Part shown: positions 8,416 to 15,901 of the stretch, in pieces
Position numbering within the stretch: the stretch's first letter is position 1
How the letters are laid out: each line of letters begins with the position of its first letter
DNA from: Burkholderiales bacterium
Lineage (GTDB): Bacteria; Pseudomonadota; Gammaproteobacteria; Burkholderiales; Burkholderiaceae_C
NCBI GenBank assembly: GCA_016195825.1
Contig: JACPYV010000185.1
Location: forward strand, 1 to 35,390
DNA length: 35,390 nt
Direction of reading: 5' to 3'
The notes under the pieces: model-generated
Database searches by the model: none
The model's input: only the letters and a program-made list of their open reading frames with translations
Told to the model about the DNA's origin: nothing
Program-made: the position numbers and the translations under genes

Positions 8416-9695
8416 TGAATTCGGCCCCCACACCTGACGCTGTGCATCAGGCTGCCTCCCAAGGGGGCGCGGGCGGCTCTGGAGCGGCCCAGCGTCGCCC
8501 ACTAAAGGTCGCGTTCATCTCGCCGGTCTTCCTGTTTCCGGCGGATGCCGGCGGCAAGATCCGCACGGGCAACATCCTGCGCGGGCTCAAGGAGAGCGGT
8601 CGGTTCGACATCACGCTGTTGTCACCTGCCACCGCCGGGCAGCAGCGCGAGTGGCAGGGCGAGCTCGACAGGCAGTGCGACCGCTTCGTCGGTTGGGCGC
8701 CGAGTGCACCGCGCCCGCGCTGGCAGCGCGCGCCCGACCTGTTGTCGTCCTTGCCCATCAACGTGGCAGCCGATCGCGCGCCGGCGGCCGTGGAGGCGGT
8801 CGAGAAGTTGCTGGCTTCCGAGCGCTTCGACGTCGTCGTCTTCGACTTCGTTCACGCCGCTGTGCTGCGCCCGGCCACGCTGCAAGGCGCAACGGTCTGT
8901 TTCACGCACAACGTTGAGGCCGAGATCTTTGAGCGCCACGCCAAGACGGCCGGCAGCGCGCCGCTGCGCTGGCTGTGGGGCTCGCAGGCGGCCAAGATGC
9001 GCCGCTTCGAGCGCGAGGCGCTGGCGAAGTTCACGCGAGTCGTCGCCGTGTCCGAACGCGACGCGAAGAAGTTCGCCGCTGACGGCTTGACGACGGCGCG
9101 CGCCATCCCGACGGGCGTCGACCTCGACTTCTTCTCTTGGCAGGCGCCGGTCGATGGCAGTCCGGTCGTGGTCTTCACCGGCTCCATGGACTGGGAAGCC
9201 AACGTCGACGGCATCCGCTTCTACATCGAGGACGTCTGGCCGCGCGTGCGCGCCGAGGTGCCCAACGCGCAGCTGCGCGTCGTCGGCAAGAACCCGCCCG
9301 CTGCGCTGGTGCAGCGCAATATGCCGGGCGTCAGCTTCACCGGCTTCGTCGACGACGTGCGTGACCATGCGCGCGACGCGCAGGCCTTCGTCATCCCGCT
9401 GAGGGTGGGTGGCGGCACCCGCATCAAGGCCTTCGAGGCCATGGCCATGGGACTGCCGGTCGTGTCGACCACCATCGGCATCGAGGGCCTGGAGGTGGAC
9501 CACGGCACGCATTTCCTGCGCGCTGACGGCGCGGACGAGCTGGTTCGCGCGACGCTCCAGCTGCTGGCTGACGGCGCGCTGCGCCTGAAGCTATCGCGCG
9601 CCGCACGCGAATTGGTGGAGGACCGCTTCGGCCACCGCGTGGCCGCCGACGTGTTCGGTGGCATCCTGCTCGAAGCCGCAGAGGCTGCCGCGTGA
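8415..9695 (+). CDS. GT4 glycosyltransferase, XrtA/PEP-CTERM system-associated type
   Basis: The 426-aa GT-B enzyme shows KVAFISPVFLFPADAGGKIR at the start of the conserved region (about residue 32), VCFTHNVEAEIFERHA, the domain boundary FTGSMDWEANVDGI near 254 and the donor-binding segment GGGTRIKAFEAMAMGLPVV near 335. The layout matches the sugar transferases found in exosortase A loci. The ATG at 8415 overlaps the upstream stop (TGATG). The first 31 residues are low-complexity and contain a GC-rich repeat copy (8449-8480), so the N-terminus appears to have been extended by a repeat; no later start is available before the conserved region. Donor and acceptor sugars are unknown. Confidence 0.85.
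   Translation: MNSAPTPDAVHQAASQGGAGGSGAAQRRPLKVAFISPVFLFPADAGGKIRTGNILRGLKESGRFDITLLSPATAGQQREWQGELDRQCDRFVGWAPSAPRPRWQRAPDLLSSLPINVAADRAPAAVEAVEKLLASERFDVVVFDFVHAAVLRPATLQGATVCFTHNVEAEIFERHAKTAGSAPLRWLWGSQAAKMRRFEREALAKFTRVVAVSERDAKKFAADGLTTARAIPTGVDLDFFSWQAPVDGSPVVVFTGSMDWEANVDGIRFYIEDVWPRVRAEVPNAQLRVVGKNPPAALVQRNMPGVSFTGFVDDVRDHARDAQAFVIPLRVGGGTRIKAFEAMAMGLPVVSTTIGIEGLEVDHGTHFLRADGADELVRATLQLLADGALRLKLSRAARELVEDRFGHRVAADVFGGILLEAAEAAA
8449..8480 (+). repeat. GC-rich dispersed repeat, copy A (inside a coding region)
   Basis: Reads AGGCTGCCTCCC, AAGGGGGC, GCGGGCGGC. It aligns with the reverse complement of copy B (22967-23000: AGGCTTGCCGCC, CCCCGAGGGGGC, TGCCGGCGGC) apart from small gaps. 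It encodes the glycine/alanine-rich part of the GT4 N-terminal extension. Origin as a mobile or REP-like element is inferred. Confidence 0.5.
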
Positions 9696-10897
9696 AGAAG
9701 CTCAAGGTGCTGACCTTCTCGACGCTGTTCCCGAGCAGCGTCAAACCCAGCCATGGCATCTTCGTCGAAACGCGGCTGCGCGAGCTGCTGAAGAGTGGCC
9801 AGGTCGAGTCGCGCGTCATCGCGCCAGTGCCCTGGTTTCCGTCGACGAATCCGCGCTGGGGGGAGTACGCCAAGTTCGCTGCCACGCCAGCGCGCGAGCA
9901 GCGCAACGGCCTGGACGTGCGCCATCCCCGCTATCTGCTGGCCCCCAAGGTGGGCATGACCACCGCGCCGCTGACGCTGGCCCTGGGCGCGCGCGCCGCG
10001 GTGCAGCAGCTGATCGACGAGGGTTTCGATTTCGACCTCATCGACGCGCATTACTACTACCCCGACGGTGTCGCCGCGGCGCTGTTGGCGAAGTGGTTCG
10101 ACAAGCCGCTGACCATCACGGCGCGCGGCACCGACCTGAACCTGATCCCGCAGTACCCGCTGCCCAAACGCATGATCGAATGGGCCGCGCGGCGGGCGGC
10201 CGGCTCCATTGGCGTTTGCTCGGCGCTGATGGATGTGCTGCGGGGCTGGGGCCATGACGGCGCCAAGCTGCACACTTTGCGCAACGGCGTAGACCTGGAG
10301 CGCTTCCGGCCGCTGGCGCAGGCGGCGATGCGCGCCGAACTGGTCATTGGCGGCGAGCCGCTGCTACTGTCCGTTGGGCATCTCATCGAGCGCAAGGGGC
10401 ACCACATCGCCATCGAGGCGCTGGCCGAACTTGTCAAGCGCCGCCCCGGTGCCCGCCTGGTCGTCATCGGCGAGGGTGAAGAGCGGGTGGCTCTGACGGC
10501 ACTGGCTGCGCGACTGGGCGTGAGCGACCAGGTGAGGCTTACCGGCTCCCTGCCCAACACCGAGCTGCTCAAGTGGTACAGCGCTGCGGACGTGCTGCTG
10601 CTGTGCTCCAGCCGCGAGGGTTGGGCCAACGTGCTGCTGGAATCCATGGCCTGCGGCACGCCGGTGGTCGCGACCGACATTTGGGGCACGCCGGAAGTGG
10701 TGGCCTCACCCGAAGCGGGCCGCCTGGTGGCCGAGCGCAGCGGGACCGCCTTCGCGGCTGGCATCGAGGCGCTGCTGGCCGCCGGCGTGGACCGCGCCGC
10801 CACGCGCCGCTATGCCGAGGGCTTCAGCTGGCAGGCGACGACGGACGGGCAACTGGCCTTGTTCAGCACCATCACGCAGGTGAGTGCGCATGCGTGA
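9692..10897 (+). CDS. GT4 family glycosyltransferase
   Basis: The 401-aa GT-B enzyme has FSTLFPSSVKPSHGIFVETR at the N-terminus (acceptor loop), DLIDAHYYYPDG near 109, ARGTDLNLIP near 140, LLSVGHLIERKGHH near 225 opening the donor domain, and SSREGWANVLLESMACGTP near 306, the EX7E-like donor motif. The GTG start at 9692 overlaps the previous stop as GTGA, so the two glycosyltransferases are translationally coupled. It should add one sugar of the exopolysaccharide repeat unit in the cytoplasm. The sugars involved cannot be read from the sequence. Confidence 0.88.
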   Translation: MKKLKVLTFSTLFPSSVKPSHGIFVETRLRELLKSGQVESRVIAPVPWFPSTNPRWGEYAKFAATPAREQRNGLDVRHPRYLLAPKVGMTTAPLTLALGARAAVQQLIDEGFDFDLIDAHYYYPDGVAAALLAKWFDKPLTITARGTDLNLIPQYPLPKRMIEWAARRAAGSIGVCSALMDVLRGWGHDGAKLHTLRNGVDLERFRPLAQAAMRAELVIGGEPLLLSVGHLIERKGHHIAIEALAELVKRRPGARLVVIGEGEERVALTALAARLGVSDQVRLTGSLPNTELLKWYSAADVLLLCSSREGWANVLLESMACGTPVVATDIWGTPEVVASPEAGRLVAERSGTAFAAGIEALLAAGVDRAATRRYAEGFSWQATTDGQLALFSTITQVSAHA

Positions 10898-12206
10898 CAT
10901 CGTCATCCTCTCCCTCATCGGCTGGACCTTCATCCTGGCCTTCCGCCATCCCTGGGTGGGCATCCTGAGCTGGACCTGGATCAGCATCATGAATCCGCAC
11001 CAGCTGTCATGGAACCTGAGTTCCATGCCGGTGGCTGCTGCCATCGGTGGCGCCACGCTGGTCGGGCTGTTCACGACCCGGGACCCCCGCGACTACTCGT
11101 TGCGGCGGGAGAACATCGTGCTGATCCTTTTCGTGGTGTGGATGTGCGTCACATTGCCGACGTCGTTCATCTTCGACGAGAGCTTCGAGTTGTGGAAGCG
11201 CGTGATGAAGATCGACCTGATGGTGCTGGTGGCCATGGTGCTGCTGCACAGCAAGCGTCACGCCATGCTGCTGGTCTGGGTGCTGGTGATCTCCATCGGC
11301 TTCTATGGCGTGAAGGGCGGGGTATTTACGGTGGCCACGGGGGGCGGTTATCGGGTCTGGGGGCCGAGCAACACCTACATCGAAGGCAACAACGAGGTGG
11401 CACTGGCCTTCGTCATCGTCATCCCGTTGATGCGCTTCCTGCAGATGCAGATGACCGAGCGGTGGGCGAAGCATGTGATGGCGGTGTGCATGCTGCTGAT
11501 GGCGGCGTCCGCGCTGGGCAGCCACTCCCGCGGTGCCCTGCTGGCGCTGCTGTCAATGGGGGTGGTCATGTGGTGGCGTGGCAAGAACAAGCTGGTCGGT
11601 GCGCTGATCTTCATCGTCGGTGGGGCCGTCCTGCTGTCGCTTATGCCGGCGGAATGGTGGGCCCGCATGAACACCATCAAGACCTACAACCAGGATGATT
11701 CCGCGCTTGGGCGCATCAACGCCTGGTGGATGGCTTTCAACCTGGCCAAGGCCAATTTCCTCGGTGGCGGCTTCATGGTCAGCCACCCTATGCTGTTCTC
11801 GATGTACGCGCCGGATCCTGTCGACGTGCACGCGGCCCACAGCATCTATTTCATGGTGCTGGGTGAGCATGGCTTCGTTGGCTTGTTCCTCTTCATCACC
11901 ATGTTCTGCATGGTCTGGGGTACGGCGGGCCGCCTGCGGACTCAGGGGCGCAAGCAGGTCGAAACGCACTGGCTCTCGGATCTGGGGGCCATGTGTCAGG
12001 TGAGCCTGGCCGGCTATGCGGTCGGCGGTGCCTTTCTGTCCCTCAGCTACTGGGACCTGCCATACAACATCCTCATCGTCGTCGTCATCGGTGCGCGTTG
12101 GCTGGACCGCAAGCGGTGGCTGCATGAGCCGGAGGAGCCTGTGCTGAACCTGCCCGGCTGGATCAAGAAGCGGATTAGCAAACGCAAGGTCATGACGCTG
12201 CCATGA
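10890..12206 (+). CDS. O-antigen ligase-like protein, exosortase A system-associated (putative O-glycosylation ligase)
   Basis: The 438-aa polytopic protein begins MRDIVILSLIGWTF and contains HPWVGILSWTWISIMNPH, the characteristic start of the exosortase-A-associated ligase family. It has about ten membrane segments, EGNNEVALAFVIVIPLM and SHSRGALLALL in the region typical of Wzy_C/ligase proteins, and a large periplasmic loop with SHPMLFSMYAPDPVDVHAAH. It is proposed to transfer or polymerise lipid-linked glycan in the periplasm. The ATG at 10890 overlaps the preceding gene by 8 bases; its stop overlaps the deacetylase start. Whether it is a ligase or a polymerase is not decided by sequence. 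Confidence 0.88.
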   Translation: MRDIVILSLIGWTFILAFRHPWVGILSWTWISIMNPHQLSWNLSSMPVAAAIGGATLVGLFTTRDPRDYSLRRENIVLILFVVWMCVTLPTSFIFDESFELWKRVMKIDLMVLVAMVLLHSKRHAMLLVWVLVISIGFYGVKGGVFTVATGGGYRVWGPSNTYIEGNNEVALAFVIVIPLMRFLQMQMTERWAKHVMAVCMLLMAASALGSHSRGALLALLSMGVVMWWRGKNKLVGALIFIVGGAVLLSLMPAEWWARMNTIKTYNQDDSALGRINAWWMAFNLAKANFLGGGFMVSHPMLFSMYAPDPVDVHAAHSIYFMVLGEHGFVGLFLFITMFCMVWGTAGRLRTQGRKQVETHWLSDLGAMCQVSLAGYAVGGAFLSLSYWDLPYNILIVVVIGARWLDRKRWLHEPEEPVLNLPGWIKKRISKRKVMTLP

Positions 12207-13171
12207 AGTTTCTCTTTCATCTGCTGTCGCCAGCTGGCGGCAAGGGGCGCTTGACCGTCCTGATCTTTCATCGCGTCCTGCCGCAGCCCGATCCGTTGAT
12301 GCCCGACGAGATGGACGCGGAGCGATTCGACGCGCTGTTGAGATGGGTCAAGAGCTGGTTCCAGGTGCTACCGCTGGATGAAGCCGCACGGCGTTTGCGC
12401 GATGGCAACCTGCCGGCGCGTGCTGCTGCGCTGAGCTTCGACGACGGCTATGCCGATAACCACGACGTTGCCTTGCCGTTGTTGCAGCGCCATGGCCTGC
12501 CATGCAGCTTCTTTGTTGCCACCGGGTTCCTGGACGGTGGGCGCATGTGGAACGACTCGGTGATTGAGTCCGTGCGCAGCACGCCGCTTGCGACGCTGGA
12601 CCTGCGAGGCCTGAAGGATGCGAACGGGCAGGATCTCGGCCAACACGCCATGGGTGAGCCCTCCGCGCGCAGAGCCGTGCTGGGGCACCTGATAGAGCGG
12701 GTCAAGTATCTGGAGCCCGTGCCTCGGCTGGCCTGCGTGCAGGCGATAGCGGAGCGCGCCGAGGCGTCCCTGCCGGATGGCTTGATGATGAGCAGCGCGC
12801 AGGTGGTGGGGCTGAGGGCTGCGGGCATGCAGATCGGTGCGCACACGGTCAGCCACCCCATCCTGGCGACGCTGTCGCCCGCCGCCGCCGCGGATGAGAT
12901 CGCGCGCAGCCGCGCAGCGTTGGAGGCTCTGCTCGGCGAACGGGTCGGGTTGTTTGCCTACCCCAACGGCAAGCCAGGGGTGGACTATCAGCCTGACGTG
13001 CATCCCGGGCTGGTGAAGGAGCTGGGCTTCGACGCTGCAGTGTCCACCCAATGGGGCGCTGCGGCTGCGGGGGCCGACATCTTCCAGATTCCCCGCTTCA
13101 CGCCCTGGGATCGCAGCCGCGTTCGCTTCGGCCTGCGACTGGCCGGCCAGCTGCTTCGCGCGGCCGGTTGA
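12203..13171 (+). CDS. Polysaccharide deacetylase family protein (CE4)
   Basis: The 322-aa protein has the NodB-homology motifs: LIFHRVLP near 20-26, SFDDGYADN at 78-86 (catalytic base and metal Asp), GAHTVSHP with the metal-binding His-x3-His at 214-218, and FAYPNGKPG near 250. It should remove N- or O-acetyl groups from a sugar in the polymer or its lipid-linked precursor. No clear signal peptide is seen, so the location is uncertain. The ATG at 12203 overlaps the ligase stop (ATGA). It ends the + strand operon, 3 bases before the stop of a convergent gene, leaving no room for a separate terminator. Confidence 0.87.
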   Translation: MKFLFHLLSPAGGKGRLTVLIFHRVLPQPDPLMPDEMDAERFDALLRWVKSWFQVLPLDEAARRLRDGNLPARAAALSFDDGYADNHDVALPLLQRHGLPCSFFVATGFLDGGRMWNDSVIESVRSTPLATLDLRGLKDANGQDLGQHAMGEPSARRAVLGHLIERVKYLEPVPRLACVQAIAERAEASLPDGLMMSSAQVVGLRAAGMQIGAHTVSHPILATLSPAAAADEIARSRAALEALLGERVGLFAYPNGKPGVDYQPDVHPGLVKELGFDAAVSTQWGAAAAGADIFQIPRFTPWDRSRVRFGLRLAGQLLRAAG

Positions 13172-13174
13172 CGG

Positions 13175-14200
13175 CTATTTCTGTTTCGCCCGGCGCCACA
13201 GCCTGACGACCGAGGCCGTCAATGCATGGCGGTACAGGCGGGCGTGCTCGATGGTCCGCTGCCCCGTGCCCCAACGGAGCTTGGCATCGTTGGCCGAGGT
13301 GTAGAACTCAATGACGTCCGACGCCCGGCTGGTGAATTCGGCTTCGATGACGAGTTGGTCGAGCAGATAGCCAGGGGCGTAGCGCTGGAAGGTCTCGGCA
13401 TGCGTCGTTTTCAGCAGCACGGACATCCGGCCACCGCGCAGCACGATCTCGCTCGCCGCGAGTTCGCCGTCGATGAGCATTTCGTAGACAGTCGCCTGGC
13501 CGGTGGCTGCAAAGCGTTGCAGCACGTCCGTGTAGAAGTCGCCCTGCACGGTTCCCAGGGCCACCGCGGTGCCTTGCTCGGCCTTCCAGCTCTGTCCCTC
13601 GAGCGCGGCATAGCGCGTCAGCGCCGCGCTGACGTCATCTGCGGTGTTCGAGATCCTGAGCTCGTGTCCGCGCCCGTCCTTCTTGAGCCGGTTCCACTTG
13701 TTCTTCAGGTCGTCGCGCAGACTGCGGCTGCGCGACTGCCAGTAGGTCTCGAAGCTGCCGGACAGGTCGATGTTCAGCGTCGTGACATGAGGCTGGCGTT
13801 CCACACGCAGGGGGCTGGCGGACAGCGGCGGGCTGTAGAGCGGGTCGACGGCATACCAGTCCATCCACAGCGTTGGCCCGGGCAGGGCCGCCATCAGGCC
13901 GGGCAGCAGGCCGAGATCATCGATCATCAGGGCGGACATCTGAGACTGCGCCGGCAGATAGCTGCGCCACCTCAGGGATTGCTTCGTCAGCGGGATGGCC
14001 GCGCGCAGTTGGCCGTCCTGCTCACACAGGGCCAGGAAGTCGTTCCCATCGGAAAAATGCCTGGCCAGCGCATGCATGAAGGCGAACGACGTGAGCGGAT
14101 GGTCGGCGTGGAGCCGTGCATTCAGCTCGTGCCAGTCACTCTGGCGGGCTTCCAGCCCCGCCAGCAGCGGCAGCACGGTCCAGCGAATGTCCCGGGTCAC
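13175..14200 (-). CDS. BioF2/FemAB-like GNAT family protein (single domain)
   Basis: This 341-aa protein has a variable N-terminal half and a C-terminal domain of the FemAB/BioF2-like acetyltransferase type. Markers are FETYWQSRSRSLRDDLKNKW near 155-174, YAALEGQSWKAEQGTA near 203-218, a basic-acidic strand pair with ASEIVLRGGRMSVLLKT, and a C-terminal EFYTSAND. Proteins of this fold transfer acyl or aminoacyl groups, the latter usually from aminoacyl-tRNA in FemX/FemA. The GTG start at 14200 overlaps the AsnB-like stop as GTGA; longer in-frame versions run into that gene. It closes the ten-gene operon. It closely resembles the first half of the tandem protein at 15902-18076. The substrate is unknown. 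Confidence 0.75.
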   Translation of the reverse strand: MTRDIRWTVLPLLAGLEARQSDWHELNARLHADHPLTSFAFMHALARHFSDGNDFLALCEQDGQLRAAIPLTKQSLRWRSYLPAQSQMSALMIDDLGLLPGLMAALPGPTLWMDWYAVDPLYSPPLSASPLRVERQPHVTTLNIDLSGSFETYWQSRSRSLRDDLKNKWNRLKKDGRGHELRISNTADDVSAALTRYAALEGQSWKAEQGTAVALGTVQGDFYTDVLQRFAATGQATVYEMLIDGELAASEIVLRGGRMSVLLKTTHAETFQRYAPGYLLDQLVIEAEFTSRASDVIEFYTSANDAKLRWGTGQRTIEHARLYRHALTASVVRLWRRAKQK

Positions 14201-15882
14201 GGCTTGCCCCCGGCCAGGCGCCAGTCCGGCGCATGCCGGCGCAGCCACTGCTCCAGCATCATCAGGATCCACACCATCTCGCCGTAGTAGCCGGCGTGCT
14301 CCTTGAGGCGGTGGGTCAGCAGGCTATCGACGAATTCGGCGCGCACGATGCCGCGTGCAGCCACACCGCGCAGCGACTCGGCAGCCAGTGCGTTCAGCGC
14401 CGCGTCCTTGACCGCCCAGGGGCCGAAGGGCAGGCCGAAGCCGTGCTTCTTCTTCGTCAGGATCTCGTCCGGCAGGAAACCGCGCAGCGCTTCCTTGAAG
14501 AACCAGCGCAGCTTCAGGCCCTTGAGCTTGTAGCTGGTGGGCAGCTTCAGCGAGAAGTCCAGCAGCCGTGTGTCCAGCAGCGGGAAGCTCACGTCCATGC
14601 CCGCCAGGCCGGTCGTGCCAACGACTTTGGGCAGGTCGTTCTCGGCCAGTGTGTAGCGCCAGTCGAAGGCCAGCATCTGGTTGACAAGGCTGGCATCGTG
14701 CGGTCCGGCCGCCCAGGTGGCTCGTTGGTGTTCGCGTGGTTCGCCGGTGTCCACGGCTGACAGGAACGCTGGCGTGAGCACGTCGGCCATGCCAAGACGG
14801 TCTAGCAGGTTGTAGCTCTGCATGCGGTCGGGCATGGGCACGCGCGCCTGGCGGATGTAGCTGGTGCCCTTCTTGAGCAGCGGGATGCTGCCGGTGAGCG
14901 GGTTGACGAACAGCGGGTTCAGCACGCCCGTGCGCAGCGGCGATGGGATCTGGCTGTAGACGTGAAAGACGCGCTCCTTGGCGTAGCGCACGTTGCCGCC
15001 GAAGAGTTCGTCGCCGCCATCGCCCGCCAGCAGGCGGGTGTAGCCGTCGTCATGCGCCTTGCGCGCGCAGTAGAAGGCCGGCACGGCCGACGAGTTGCCG
15101 AAGGGCTGGTCGTAGTGGGCCGCGACGTCGGGGATGGCAGCGACCAAGTCGGCGGGCGTCACGTAGTACTCGTGGTGCTCGGCGCCGTAGGCCTTGGCGG
15201 CGATACGTGCATAGGCCATCTCGTCGTAGCCTTCGGCCTCGAAGCCGATGGAATAGCCTGCCGGGGCCTTGCCGGTGGCCTCGCCGAGCAGGCCGCAGAC
15301 GGTGGAACTGTCGGTGCCGCCGCTGAGGAAGCAGGCAGTCTTGCCGTCGGCGCCCAGACGGTCCTTGACCGCGCTACGCAGGATGTCGCGGAACTCGTCG
15401 CGCAGCCTTTCGAAGCTGGGACTGGCTTGCTCGTTGAAGCGCGGATGCCAGTAGGGCGCCACCGTCAGCTTGCCGTTCTCGTACAGCGCATAGTGCGCGG
15501 CCGGCAGGCGCAGGATGCCGGTGTAGATCGTGCGCGGCGACGGGATGCAGTGGTGGAAGAGGTAGTCGAAGATGGCCTGTGGGTCGATCTCCGAGATGCC
15601 TAGCTGGCGTGCCAGCACGTCGGCGCGCGTGGCGTAGTGCAGGCGGCCGTCACGCACGGCGTAGCAAAGACTGTGGACCGCGAAGCGGTCGACGGCGAGA
15701 TAGGTGCCACCGCCCGGCAGGTCGAGCGCCACGGCGAACTCGCCGCCCACGTCGGCGGCGCAAGCGGTGCCGCGCGTGGCATACGCCTGCTGCCATGCGG
15801 CCAGCGTGTCGGCTGCCGGTGCGGCGAAGCGGGGGAGGCCGGAGGCGAACGGGGTGTCGGGCGGCAGGGCTTGGGCTTGCAT
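14197..15882 (-). CDS. Asparagine synthase-related protein lacking the N-terminal glutaminase cysteine
   Basis: In this 561-aa protein the synthetase domain is intact: SGGTDSS at 187-193, YSIGFEAEGYDEMAYARI, LLAGDGGDELFGGNVRY, SFPLLDTRLLDF and KKKHGFGLPFGPW. The N-terminal glutaminase domain is short and lacks the catalytic Cys2: the protein starts MQAQALPPDTPF and only the later strands (GGEFAVAL, YLAVDRFAVHSLCYA) are recognisable. It therefore cannot hydrolyse glutamine in the usual way and may activate a carboxylate for a different amine, as known for beta-lactam synthetase-like relatives, or use free ammonia. The ATG at 15882 follows the tandem GNAT gene by 19 bases. It sits between two BioF2/FemAB-like genes. 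Confidence 0.85.
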   Translation of the reverse strand: MQAQALPPDTPFASGLPRFAAPAADTLAAWQQAYATRGTACAADVGGEFAVALDLPGGGTYLAVDRFAVHSLCYAVRDGRLHYATRADVLARQLGISEIDPQAIFDYLFHHCIPSPRTIYTGILRLPAAHYALYENGKLTVAPYWHPRFNEQASPSFERLRDEFRDILRSAVKDRLGADGKTACFLSGGTDSSTVCGLLGEATGKAPAGYSIGFEAEGYDEMAYARIAAKAYGAEHHEYYVTPADLVAAIPDVAAHYDQPFGNSSAVPAFYCARKAHDDGYTRLLAGDGGDELFGGNVRYAKERVFHVYSQIPSPLRTGVLNPLFVNPLTGSIPLLKKGTSYIRQARVPMPDRMQSYNLLDRLGMADVLTPAFLSAVDTGEPREHQRATWAAGPHDASLVNQMLAFDWRYTLAENDLPKVVGTTGLAGMDVSFPLLDTRLLDFSLKLPTSYKLKGLKLRWFFKEALRGFLPDEILTKKKHGFGLPFGPWAVKDAALNALAAESLRGVAARGIVRAEFVDSLLTHRLKEHAGYYGEMVWILMMLEQWLRRHAPDWRLAGGKP

Positions 15883-15901
15883 TTCTTGTTGTCGCTGGGA
15901 C

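Noticed and set aside
7084..8502. A 472-codon minus-strand frame opposite the sugar dehydrogenase.
   Set aside because: The plus strand carries all dehydrogenase motifs including Cys268. The minus frame is rich in His, Gln, Arg and Val, as expected of an antisense shadow.
13226..14287. A 353-codon plus-strand frame opposite the single BioF2 gene.
   Set aside because: No recognisable motif, and the minus-strand gene has a coupled GTGA start and a paralog nearby.
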